In this document: piece by piece, positions 9,824-20,689 of the stretch
Layout: every line of letters starts with the position of its first letter
Numbering within the stretch: the stretch's first letter is position 1
From: Ixodes scapularis
Lineage: Eukaryota; Arthropoda; Arachnida; Ixodida; Ixodidae
Reading direction: 5' to 3'
Assembly: GCF_016920785.2 (NCBI RefSeq)
Contig: NW_024609951.1
Coordinates: 124,001 to 188,000, forward strand
Length of the DNA stretch: 64,000 nt
Position numbers and translations under genes: made by a program
Notes under the pieces: model-generated
What the model was told of the DNA's origin: nothing
The model's database searches: none
What the model saw: only the letters and a program-made list of their open reading frames with translations

Positions 9824-9928
9824 ATAAGTGAAAGATGCGTACTGTCGGAGTTACTAATTCGAAGTTTCGAAGTTACTAATTCGAAGACTTCGAATTAGTA
9901 ACTCCGACAGTACGCATCTTTCACTTAT
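9824..9928. repeat. Perfect 41-bp inverted repeat between AT tracts
   Basis: The arms 9824-9864 and 9888-9928 are exact complements and begin and end with ATAAGTG/CACTTAT. The 23-base spacer contains a third, direct copy of the inner arm (AGTTACTAATTCGAAG at 9871-9886). It sits exactly between two AT microsatellites. Confidence 0.85.
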
Positions 9929-9940
9929 ATATATATATAT

Positions 9941-9982
<42 letters not shown>
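9927..9982. repeat. (AT)n microsatellite
   Basis: An AT run interrupted by ACAC near 9941. It directly abuts the left terminus of the long-inverted-repeat element. Confidence 0.9.
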
Positions 9983-9984
<2 letters not shown>

Positions 9985-12900
9985 GTGGCTTCATCTTAAA
10001 TCGTACAGCAAAAAGGGTCGAATTTTTAAGTTCGATGAAAAAATATATGTTTTGGCGCCTTTCCTAAAACCGTAGTCGCTAAAAACCGAAAGTTCGTCGG
10101 ATTTTTTGTTCTCGACTTATGAATTTTTAAAGAGGCCGCGGCGAAAAGCAGTGTTTTTCACACGCGTCGTGGGTCGGATGTTTCGCTTGATCTCTCGCCG
10201 TGGATTTTCAGTCCACATTATATTATCTTTTTTCAAGCACTCTGTGGACACATTTAAAAGGCTCCAATACCATAAAATAATTTTAGGCGTTTTGCTTTTT
10301 TTCTGTAAAAATGTCAAAACGCCCCCTCGGTCAATTGTTGACGAAATTTGAGAATTAATTACTGGCGATCTACTTAGGTTATATTGATATTTTTTTATGT
10401 CCACGGAGAGCCGAAAACACGCTCTTTATATATGTTATAAAATGATTCGGCTGTATAAAATATTCTTTGCGGTAGTTTACGTTAATATTATGCGAAAACC
10501 AAAAAGTACCATTCTTGAAATTGATTTTCTCAAAGAACCTATTTTTTTATTTTTTTTTATTTTTTGTTCTAATGTAGATATGACACTTGTCTACACTAAA
10601 ATCAAGCCGAGAAAGTGTGTATTTTGTTTGTATGTTTTATATTTAGGCCTCAATATCGGAAAAAGACGTCTTTGTTTTGCAAGACCTAAGTCAGACATAG
10701 CGACCCATGCGTCTCTATGAATTGTGAAAAACTTTTCTTGAATTTTCTTCTGCATTTTGTAATCAATTATAAACGGATTTTGTAGTATTGAATATTAATT
10801 TATGTTTCGATAAGAGCGGGAACCACGAGATACATATCTAACCAGATTAGCAGGCCTAGTAGACTTTCAATAACCAAAAGGCACAGGCGTTGTATTGTTT
10901 CGGTTTATAAACCTTTCACAGTAAACTAGCACGACTAGCTATTAGCTGTCATATTACTAAGACAAAGAACGTCACCAGATCGTCGATATATTATATACAA
11001 TTCTTTCCGAAACCAAACACTGGGGTTTGTTCACCGCACATCGCGCAGGTCACCAGGGAATGTCCTTTCACTTCCGTAATACACAAAAGTGATGACGCAG
11101 AAACGGTCCCAAACACACAGAGAGTGTGTTACGGAGAGGGGTAGGAAATAAAAATAAAAAAATAGGAAAGTGAAGAATAGATTCGAGCAGCGATGCGCGA
11201 GAAGGTGCCCTAGACTATGCCTCAAGCTTCATATCGGGAGAGGAGCTTTCGAGGTAGTTTCTGCAGTTACTCAAACTTTCTCTTTCCCCTTCCCTCTTTC
11301 AAAAGAACACATCAGCCGGCGCTAACTCCTCATCTCGGGAGAAGCCCACTTTTCAAAAACGGTTATAGTTAACAAGGAGGCTGACTTCGACCCAACTAGT
11401 CTCCGGGCAGAATACAAACACAAGTATATTTACCAACACGCTCGTTTTAATGTCAGTCTCCGGGCTTTGTTGTTTCGAAAGGAGACAACCCTTTATAAGG
11501 ACAGAACGAGCGGGCTGGTGGGGATAATTAAACTTAAACAGTTCCTTCTCGTCTTCTTCCTCAAGTTTAATAGATAACCCTTCGGTGCTATCGGATCTCC
11601 CCGGAGAGAGATAGAGCACGGCCGTTTCAAGGTAAGGATAGGGCGCTCGAAGCTAGGGCAAACAGGCGGTTTCATTTCACGCATGCACGGATGGCTGGTT
11701 TCAAATTTACCCACATCCCTAACGAAACCGGCCCATCTTTGTGTGTGCGTCTGCGGGATTTGTGTCCCGCGCCGCCGGTTTTAGCGCGCACGCGGCGTTG
11801 TTTCGGCTGGCAGAACAGTTGTTGACCGTCGATATTGTAAGGCCGTGGTGTCCTCATCCTTTCAGGCAACGGTTCCTTTGCCTTCCCTTGTGCAATACTC
11901 TGACTGACTCCTCCAGGGTGGCTGTCACTGTTCACCGCGTCAACGACACATTCGTACCATTTCACTCCTCGTGACACCAGGGTGCGCTGCTCGCTTTACT
12001 GCCACGGGCCGTCCTATCTAACACAACGAGCGCTAAAGGTCGTGGTCATCTGCTGGCTCCGAAAGGGCGGGACGTTCATGCAGGCCAATGAGGCCCCCGA
12101 ATGAATACGACGTCTGCCGACTTCTACACGTTAAAAATTTACGACACCTGCTGGTCTGTTAAGAAGTGTTGCTTTCTCTTTTGAACTCCTCCGATGTAGC
12201 TTGCCGCCAATAATAAAATATAAATAATCAATAAATATAACAAGGTGAAACTACTATATTTGATTGTTATGTGGGAAGGCTGGAAAAGGCAAAAATATTT
12301 AAAAGTTTGTGAAGACGCGCAATTCGCAAGTCCATTTCGAGCCGTAGAAACACGTTTTTGTACCATATTGATGCTTAAATATAGAACATACAAACAAAAT
12401 AACACTTTCTCGACTTGATTTTTGTGTATAAAACTATTACATCTACATTTTAACAAAAAAAAAATGAAATAAAAAATGGGGTTTTTGAGAAAATCAATTT
12501 CAAAAATGGTACTTTTTGGTTTTCACATAACATTAATGTAAACGTACCGCAAAGGATATTTCATACAGCCCGAGTAATTTTATAATACATATAAAGAGCG
12601 TGTTTTGGGCACTCCGTGGACGTAAAAAATATCGATTTAACCCAAGTAGATCGCCCGTAATTAATTGTCAAAGTTCGTCAACAATTGACCGAGGGGGCAT
12701 CTTTGACATTTTTACAGAAAAAAAGCAAAACGCCTAAAATTATTTTATGGTATTGGAGCCTTTTAAATGTGTCCACAGAGTGCTTGAAAAAGTTAATATA
12801 ATGTGGACTGAAAATCCACGGCTGGAGATCAAGCGAAACAGCCGACCCACGACGGGTGTGAAAAACACTCCTTTTCGCCGCGGCCTCTTTAAAAAATCAT

Positions 12901-13041
12901 AAGTCGAGAACAATAAGTCCGACGAACTTGCGGTTTGTGGCGACTGAGTTTTGAGAAACGGCGCCATAAAATATATTTTTTTTTTCATCGAAATTAAAGC
13001 TTTGACCCTTTTTGCCTACACGATTTGAGATGAAACCACCC
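9983..13041. mobile_element. 3.06-kb element with ~740-bp inverted arms
   Basis: The left end GGGTGGCTTCATCTTAAATC at 9983 is matched by the complement ending CCACCC at 13041. The inverted homology continues, with moderate divergence, through 9983-10735 and 12290-13041 (landmarks: the CCCCCTCGGTC box near 10321 and its complement near 12687, and the AGGCCGCGGCGAAAAG segment near 10133 and its complement). The termini abut AT/TG microsatellites, so a TA or AT target duplication cannot be resolved. The interior 10735-12290 has no recognisable transposase. The frames at 10106-10404 are shadows within the arms. Confidence 0.8.
10736..12289. other. Interior of the long-arm element, no recognised gene
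   Basis: The stretch 11230-12110 is richer in GC than the arms. The minus frame at 11672-11977 (101 codons, Arg/Lys-rich) and its overlaps have no motif I know. A TATAAGG box occurs near 11494. The interior may be captured non-element DNA. Confidence 0.35.
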
Positions 13042-13090
13042 ATATATATATTTATATATATATATGTGTGTGTGTGTGCGTGTGTGTTTT
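13042..13090. repeat. (AT)n/(TG)n microsatellite
   Basis: AT repeats grade into TG repeats at the right flank of the long-arm element. Confidence 0.9.
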
Positions 13091-13312
13091 GCCGAGTGAG
13101 AGTCCAAGGTACCGAATCTATGATGCGAGGTTAAAGCAAATAGAAATGTTTACAAATATTTTTTTTCAGAAGGCTGTATGGATATTAAAATAGCACATTT
13201 CGGGCGAAGAGATTCAACTTCTTGCTACATTTTTGAAAGATGACAGTACTTCCCAAGTTAGGATGTTTGACAAATAACTCGGTAGCACATAGTGTTTTTC
13301 ATTCCTGCTTAA

Positions 13313-13641
13313 AGGGAAGATGGGGCACTTCTACATTTGAGAAAAAACGCTTGAATTGCGTTCATTTGGCCTTTAGAATTACAGATATCAAAATTATATT
13401 TCAATGCGGCGCGCCGGAGAGCCACAAGAGCAATTTCAATATAGAGCTGAAACCCGCCCCCCTAGCCTCGGGCAGCCAAAAGAGCCGTCGATGACGTCAC
13501 GGACAGCGACTGTCTTTTGCCTTTTTCTCGCGTTTAACAATACTTACGCAGGAAATGGTTTGGGTATTCGGGTTCACGGGGTAAAGATACACTAGAATTC
13601 ACTTCTAACTCATTTTTTCCAAGAAGCACCGTAGCTTCCCT
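13313..13641. mobile_element. 329-bp MITE flanked by TTAA
   Basis: Termini AGGGAAGATGGGGCACTTCT and the imperfect complement AAGCACCGTAGCTTCCCT are flanked by TTAA at 13309-13312 and 13642-13645. A TTAA target site is the signature of piggyBac-type insertion. The element is non-autonomous; the 84-codon plus frame inside it has no transposase motif. Confidence 0.65.
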
Positions 13642-13645
13642 TTAA

Positions 13646-14225
13646 GTTGTCAGAATCAGAGCCAAGAAATTTTATCAAACACCATTCCTCACTACATTTG
13701 TATTTCAAGATCTCAGCAACCCACTTATGTGTAACTTTGTTCAAAACATTTATTTTCGGGGGCAATATAGTTTGCAATGACTAGGTTTGTGAACTGATTT
13801 ATTGCATTCCTGTTGAAACTGGGTGCGGCTTTCTCTGCTTTGTGTATAGAGGTAAGCGTGCTTAAAATAAATTTTTTTTGAACTGGCACCAGGAATATTA
13901 GAGTCAGATCTCGGGCATAGATACTACAAAAAGTTTTTGGGAACACACATAATGAGATACATGCATTTTAATGCTCAAAAGACATACTGATATAGTTTTG
14001 TGTTTTATGCAGCGGGATATCCATGAGATCCTTCCACACAAATGTCGAAAAAGTATTCCGGAATGCGCATACATATCTTCGGAAATACATTTGTTCCAGG
14101 AAGGTACTACCTGGCGACAGTGCAGTTTGAGGTCGATAGATGAGGTACTTTATGGGGGGGTTGCTTCTGCTTCTCTTTCTGGGCATATTTATGCATTCCA
14201 CATTACCTCGAACTTTTCAATGTGA
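13646..14225. other. Unassigned AT-rich DNA
   Basis: The overlapping short frames near 13970-14225 on both strands are complementary shadows without domains. Confidence 0.4.
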
Positions 14226-14275
14226 AAGCACTAACTGTCACATGGAACGGAGCCGGCGTTGGCTGTGACCGTGAA
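14226..14275 (+). mobile_element. Orphan terminus of the foldback family found at 49152
   Basis: This short segment, containing GGAGCCGGCGTTGGCTGTGA, matches the left terminus of the minisatellite-armed foldback element at 49152 (AAGCATTAACTG, then GAAGCCGGCGTTGGCTGTAA). No partner terminus was seen nearby, so it is a truncated relic. Confidence 0.6.
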
Positions 14276-15059
14276 AAGCAAGCATCTAAATAGACGACAG
14301 TTAAAATGGCCGCGACGCGTTCGCATTTGCTGCAACGCGTCATATCAATATTTTTCGTCACAGAAGTTGGCGGGGAGCTCAAAGTCAAAGCGGACCCGCC
14401 TCAGAAAAAAAAAAACACTAAAAGAAGCACAGTAACTCAGATGCACCGCAACGGAAGGCCTGGAGCCGGCGGAGTTCGCCGCGCTTGCGCAGCGGGGGAG
14501 CCTGATGTCGCCGCCAGAGCGCCGTTTGCGATAAAAAGACGTGGCGCGGTGCTTGCGGGAATCTTCTGTGTGTAGGAATGCTTTCGCATTTCTTCGTGTA
14601 AGCGCTCTTAAATGTCCTCCTGTAAATTGCTTTATTTATCATTAATGCCACTATAAAATGTATCACCACCGGTAAACCAAATGGTTAATGAACGGTAAAA
14701 CTACATGCCGCGCTTGACAATAGGCATCTTGATGAAATGAACCCTGTTTTGCCGTGAGGGTAGATCTCATACTGTCGTCTTATATTTTTCTGTCACTCAC
14801 AATGTTGGGAAATTTGATGACAGAGAAGTACCTTTTTCCCACTCAACTCCTTTACAGCGTTCGCTGTACTAAACTGGCAAGGCTGGAGGAATTCTTGTGA
14901 GGAGCTAATTGGTTAACATTGTAGGTAACCTTCTTTATACCACAATATTTTTATGTTGGTGACTGCAAGATTATTTTATAAGGAGGACTTATAACTTTTT
15001 AAGCGCATTTAAAAAAACACATTTTTAATTTTGTTTAATTTATCGTAAAAAGCGGCAAC
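14276..15059. other. Unassigned; A10 run and GC-rich patch
   Basis: 14300-14580 is GC-rich with complementary shadow frames on both strands. It holds no recognised gene. Confidence 0.35.
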
Positions 15060-15240
15060 GAATATTACGCGATAGCTGTTTCGGGCAAATATCGCGATGA
15101 AGGGATACATTGTAAATGTATTTCACTACTGAGATACAAATACAATTTTTTAAAGTATCTCGATACAGAGATACAGATACTCGAAAGTATTTCGAAGATG
15201 CTATTGCAATACATCTTTATCGCGATACTGCCCAGCCCAA
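15060..15240 (-). mobile_element. Relic of the CAGGGTTGGGCAGTATCG family
   Basis: The right end reads as ATCGCGATACTGCCCAGCCC, the complement of the terminus of the element at 38477. It is preceded by the same run of GATAC/GTATC and AAATAC motifs. The left end is missing. Confidence 0.65.
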
Positions 15241-16639
15241 ATTAGAATAGTATCTCAGATTCTCCTTTCGTTGTCTTATCTGTAATGTCCTCTTTTTTGC
15301 CTGCGACGTATGTAGTATTTTATCTAAATTTTCCTAAATTTGTATATTGCAGGCACTGTAAATAATATATATGTATTACAACATGAAATAAATTTAGAAC
15401 ACGCAATTCAACAATACATTCAAAGTTTCAATGTGGTAATAGATGTTTAATTCTACCAAATTTAATTTTTTCAATATTTGTGAATCTATTCCTCTGAAGT
15501 TTATTTAGCACAAGTAGAAGACTTCTCCTGTGCCTTTGGGACCTGTTTTTGTGCGATTTAACGGCATCTTACAACGCACCCCTTCACGAACGTCGTATAT
15601 TCTGAAACTATGAGTAAGCTTTGACATCGTTCAAGGAAAGGCTAACTAGAACGAAGGGCCGATCTATGTTGTGTCAGTAGAGTATACTCATATAAGTGGG
15701 TGACAAATATTAGTTGTAACCCTTTCAATAGCGGAGGAGTATGCGTATCAAAATTAACATCGAGTATAATGCGAACGGACTTTTTTTTAAAGAAAATGTG
15801 ATCTGTTGATGTTTAACATAGTTGTGGCACTTAACACTAAGTTACTGTAATTTAGATGGGGATTTAAAAGCGGCCTACATTTGTGGGTCACTCTATGATA
15901 TTCGCCGCCCGATCGGCCTGTGCTTCGCTCGTCTCCCAAGGAGTGACTCAACAAAACGAGAACACAGCGAATGAATATACTGTACTTCCCGGTTGCCCAT
16001 CCTCGAGAGCTTGCACTCCGGGCCTGCCGACCCTCGTTGTCGCATGTCGTTCAGAGCTCCAAGTAGGAGTCCGTGTTCTGGCCTGAGGATCTTCCTTTGA
16101 ACGCCAGCGCTGCGTGGGCTAGCTGTTCCTGGTTATCGTAGCCCGAGTCTCTCTGCGGAACCACCACGGGATCGTCATGGCACAGGCCGGAATGGCCAGG
16201 ACTTTCTGTTGCCGCCGGTCTTGTTTCGAACCTCGCCGGTGGACCGCTCCGGCGATCGCCATGAGCGAGACCAGCCAGACCGGCTCCATGGTTTTTGCCC
16301 AGCCCCAGGCTCGCGCAGCACGCTCTGTCTGGCGCCAGCTCGTGTCTCTTGGGTTGACCGCCTGTCACGTGCTCTCCGCCCCGTTGTCCACCAGCCTCAT
16401 CTCCCACACATATAAGCATTTTTATGTGACCAGGCTATATAAATAGTTGATTCAGTATAGTTTCCCAAGCACTCTTGATAACTTTTTTAACAACGTTCTC
16501 AACGTGGAATTTCTAGGACATAAGTTCATTAAAATAGACGGTAAGTGTTTTAACCTTTGGTACAATTTTGAAGTTTAAAGTGGCCAGGATAATATTTAAA
16601 AGAATTGAAACACGCCGGTTCTTAGCTTTAAAATGGAGA
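15241..16639. other. Unassigned; GC-rich patch with TATATAAATAG
   Basis: 16000-16400 is GC-rich and has a 122-codon minus frame (16419-16051) and shadow plus frames, none recognisable. A strong TATA-like TATATAAATAG lies at about 16434-16445, with no clear gene on either side. Confidence 0.35.
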
Positions 16640-17170
16640 CCTTTACTTTTGCTTCAGTTTATTGCTAACGAGTTAGCTTCGCTCCAAATTATCATTTACA
16701 AATAAATTAAATAACAATGGGCCTAAAATTCTACCTTGCGGTAATCGAGCACCAAAGGGCTGAAGATAATTTTTTTTTTCCATTTATTACGACATGTTGC
16801 TGACAACATTTGACGTAAGGCACTAGAAAAACTAAAGGTACGCCACGAGCGCCATACTACTGGAGCTTTTTTATTAGTGCAGCGCGGTTAATACGGCCGA
16901 ATGCCTTCGAAAAGTCGATGAAGACGACTATAATTACCACATTTTGTTCGAACGACTTTAAAAATTGATTCATTCAGCACTAGAAAGGCGAGATTATTGA
17001 TCGACCTTTAGAAAATCCATAGCGTGAGTCTGGGATGTATGCGAATTTTCTACAAAAATATATTACTCCATTGCGAATGATTTTTTCAAGGCATTTCGAA
17101 AATACAAGTAGTATGACTCGGTCACCTGTACATACAATTCGCGGGGCCTGGCCTTGCTTTTTGAGTGTAA
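16640..17170 (-). pseudogene. Degenerate LINE reverse transcriptase fragment
   Basis: Minus-strand translation, allowing for frameshifts, gives I-P-D-S-R-Y-G-F-S-K-G-R-S (near 17020), F-I-D-F-S-K-A-F-G-R-I-N-R-A-A-L (near 16900) and L-P-Q-G-R-I-L-G-P-L-L-F-N-L-F-V-N-D (near 16715). These are RT motifs of CR1/Jockey-type LINEs in the right order. No frame exceeds 60 codons, so this is an old truncated copy with no nuclease or tail. Confidence 0.75.
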
Positions 17171-18440
17171 TTTCCTTACTTATTTATGTAAAGCAATGAT
17201 TTAGTTTGCTATAATACTTTTTTTTCACGGAAAAAAATTGGATATTAAACAAAAACAACAAAAGTTAAAAAAAAGAAGACGTTCAGCCTTTTTATTTTGG
17301 TAACGAAGGAAGTAATGACGGCTGAAAGTCGGCAAGCCAGAGTGGAAGGGTGGAAACGTTGCCGCCCTCTATGAGCGACGGCGCCAACCAGACGATCGGC
17401 GAACACAGCACTCTGGACAGCTACCGCCATCTATAAGCGACGGCGGCAACCAGCAAACCGGCAAGCTGGTTGTCTGCTTGCCCCCGTCACTTATTCACGG
17501 CGGTAGCTATCCCGAGTGTTGTGTCGGCATTTCTTTAGTGGCGGACACGATCCTGGGGAAACAAACTAGCCCTCAACAACTCCGCTGTAAAACTTTTTTT
17601 TTTTTATAAGGGAAGTTATATTTGAGACACCGTCACTTATACATACCAAACCAAAGGGCTGGCGTTCCTCAGAAGCCGAGAATGTTCCTTCGTAACACCT
17701 CAAGCCGCCATCTGTATTTTTTTTTTTTTTTTTTGTGGCTTGGTGTTTGCAAATTGTAAATCGTCAGCTTCCGCCGCCCACGGCAAACGGGGAAGCACGC
17801 TAATACAAAGAAGTGGAATCTTGGTGCAAGCAATTCCATGCAAAATCCCGAGCTCAGAATGTTTCCTTATAAAGAAGAAGAAAAGATAAAGCGCACGCGA
17901 GCAGGTGTAGCGGATCTCTGCGCGTTTTTCATTTTGTCCCTTTCTCCTTGTTTCGTTTTGAAGACGCGGAGAGGACACAAAACGATCGTCGACTGCGCGC
18001 CTTCCAAAAGCTCGAGACAGTTAACAATGCTTACCTCGGTTATAGTGACTACGACAGCTTGCATGCCGTTACAACGCGAGGGAACGCTCCGTTTTCCGCT
18101 AAAGAAAGTTAAGCACAGAAATCGATTGAAAACAATGTGACATCAAATAGCATGTTGATCACAAGATATTAGAACACTTGGACGCTTTAAGGAGATACGA
18201 ATGTTTATTTAATGTTGTGCTGCTTTTCACCTATTATTGTAAAAGCTTCATGTTGCTTACATCTCTCTCACCCTTTTCGTGCGTCATGTTTTTTTTTTAA
18301 ATATATAATATCAGGTCATGTCGTTGGTAATATGTGGCGATTTTCAGCAATAGTGGTACCGCCGGTTGAGAATCGCGCTCCTTAATTTCTGAAAGATCGG
18401 CTTCAGAATGAAAGTGCTTGTTTACCATACCTCGGCAAAC
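17171..18440. other. Unassigned; short GC-rich direct repeats
   Basis: 17360-17460 holds two copies, about 70 bp apart, of CTATRAGCGACGGCGSCAAC, plus a partial inverted copy at about 17490. Homopolymer T runs occur at 17586 and 17718. The frames at 17700-18140 are mutual shadows. Confidence 0.4.
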
Positions 18441-18958
18441 CTCACTCATGAGGGCCCTCACTCACCCTCACTCACCCTCATCTTCACAGGTGAGGTGAGG
18501 GTGAGTGAGTTTCTGAACCAGGAAAATTTATGAGTGTGAGGGTGAGTGAGGGCTGTGAGGGCTGTGAGGGCCGTGAGGGGGGCGAGGGCCGTGAGGGCCG
18601 TGAGGGCGGTGAGGGCCGTGAGGGCTGTGAGGGCGGTGAGGGCCGTGAGGGCGGTGAGGGCCGTGAGGGCCGTGAGGGCGGTGAGGGCCGTGAGGGCCAT
18701 GAGGACGGTGAGGGCGGTGAGGGCGGTAAGGGGTATGAGGGCCATAAGTGTGTGAGGGGCGTGAGGGCGGTGAGTGGCGTGAGGGCCATGAGTGCGTGAG
18801 TGTTGTGAGGGCGGTGAGTGCGTGAGGGGTGTGAGGGCCATGGGTGCGTGAGGGCAGTGAGTGGCATGAGAGGCGTGAGGGCCGTATGGGCCGTGAGTGC
18901 GGTGAGCGTATGAGGTGTGTGAGGGCCATGAGTGCGTGAGTGCGGTGAGTGCGTGAGG
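18441..18958. repeat. Minisatellite A, GTGAGGGCN units
   Basis: About 480 bp of 9-bp units near GTGAGGGCS (S = G or C), with GTGAGTG and ATGAGG variants increasing to the right. The array begins with an inverted C-rich portion (CCCTCACTCA repeats, 18451-18483) and then switches strand at about 18490. All six frames are open because of the repeat (minus frames read Leu-Thr-Ala or Pro-His-Gly repeats). These are not genes. Confidence 0.92.
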
Positions 18959-19278
18959 CAATCAGGGACGCAAAATTTTCACGTGATACCTCGCGCCGGT
19001 GATGATGACACCGAAAAACTTGGTTCTGGTTTGAAATCGATCGTTTTTTTTGGAAATAAACTGTTTCAGACAGGTGCATTAGTATTCTTAACGAGATTTA
19101 AATGCAGAAAACCACGTTTATAACCCGTAATTGTGTCTAAATAATGCAAGAAAAATCAAATTTTGTGATGACGATGGCAAATTGCAGCAATTGGTTGCTG
19201 CGTGTGATCGCGGGCGGCCCGTGTTGCTGGTGTTGCGACGTAAAGTATCTGGGCGAATTTGCCCCATCTGAAGCTGGC
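18959..19278. other. Spacer between the two minisatellites
   Basis: A 320-bp unique stretch with no recognised feature. Its composition differs sharply from both arrays. Confidence 0.6.
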
Positions 19279-19893
19279 CTGAGTGACGTGAGGGCCATCA
19301 GTGCGTGAAGGGCGTGAGGGGTGTGAGGGCCGCAACGGCGGTGAGGCGCGTGAGGGCGGTGAGTGGCGTGAGGGCGGTGAGTGGCGTGAGGGCGGTGAGT
19401 GGCGTGAGGGCGGTGAGTGGCGTGAGGGCGGTGAGTGGCGTGAAGGCGGTGAGTGGCGTAAGGGCCGTGAGGGCGGTGAGGGCCGTGAGGGCGGTGAGGG
19501 CGGTGAGTGGCGTGAGGGCTATGAGTGCGTGAGGGCCGTGAGGGCGGTGAGGGCCGTGAGGGCGGTGAGGGCCGTGAGGGCGGTGAGGGCGGTGAGGGCC
19601 GTGAGGGCGGTGAGTGGCGTGAGGGCGGTGTGTGGCGTGAGGGCCATGAGTGAGTGAGGGGCGTGAGGGCCGTGAGGGCGGTGAGGGGCGTGAGGGCGGT
19701 GAGGGGCGTGGGGCCGTGAGGGCGGTGAGTGCGTGAGGGCCGTGAGGTTAAGTGAGGGTGAGTGAAGGGCTGAAGGTGAGTGTGACTGTGAGGGTGAGGG
19801 TGAGTGAGGGGCTGAAGGTGAGTGTAGCTGTGAGGGTGAGGGTGAGTGAGGGGTTTAGGTGAGTGTGGCTGTGAGGGTGAGGATGAGTGAGGG
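19279..19893. repeat. Minisatellite B, GTGAGGGCN with an 18-bp higher-order unit
   Basis: The same 9-bp unit as array A. Between about 19350 and 19460 it is organised as an 18-bp unit (GTGAGTGGCGTGAGGGCG) repeated at least five times, and the right end drifts to GTGAGGGTGAGTGAGGG. The G-rich strand is the plus strand in both arrays, so the two are direct copies rather than an inverted pair. Confidence 0.92.
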
Positions 19894-20689
19894 CGACCTA
19901 AAATGCCGACCACTGTTGTTTACACCCTCCAGGACTAGGAGCGTCAGGTCAGACTTTTATGTAGCTCGAATTTCAAAAAAATTATAATTACAGCTATCGG
20001 TTTGGGGGGGACACTATCGTTGTCTGACCTGACAATCACCTAAAAGCATTGAGCTGTGATTTGGTTAACCTGTGCTATATGCGTTTTGGACGGCATCAAA
20101 ACGCTTGATATTATATATATATATATATTTTTTTTTTCTGAGGGATCCCCCGATGTATTTGCTAAATATATATTCAAAAGCTCCAACCTCTTATTCAACG
20201 ATCTCACAACCAAGGCACGACTTGTGTTCAAAGATAATGGCTGATTGATATGATTATGATATCTTTATAGTAGAAGGGTTGTGGAGAAGTGGAGAAGGGG
20301 GCTAGGGAAGCACAAACTCATACTCCGCGGTCGACGCCGGTCGAGCGCGCAAACTTCCATAACGAGAGTAGTGTCTCTTGAGTATGAGCGTCATTTTTTG
20401 GCGTGACCCAGTCCTGCAGATTTTGGATGCGTGGGATTAGGTAGAACCAAATAATAAGCTCCGCTTCAGAGTAACGACACTTTAGCCATCTTGGTGCTTA
20501 AAATCACGGTTGCCAGTCTTTGGAAGCTTTATTTGAAATCACGCAAAGCGTTTTTCCGTCCTCCAGAAATGTCAAAACAGTTCGCGAACGAGCAAAACCA
20601 TATCACTTGAGCTTACTAACACCGCATCTAAAGCTACGGAAGTCGCATTTTTTTAAATATTGACGATCGGCAGCTCCGTCTTCTGGGCA
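19894..20689. other. Unassigned, with (AT)10T9 microsatellite at 20110-20140
   Basis: No gene was seen. The frames at 20040-20244 are complementary shadows over the AT microsatellite. Confidence 0.4.

Noticed and set aside
16051..16446. GC-rich overlapping ORFs on both strands
   Set aside because: No motif, and openness is explained by GC composition; a nearby TATATAAATAG alone is not enough.
18458..19913. Large ORFs of Leu-Thr-Ala, Pro-His-Gly or Val-Arg-Ala repeats
   Set aside because: All frames of the GTGAGGGC minisatellite are open; no unique sequence is encoded.
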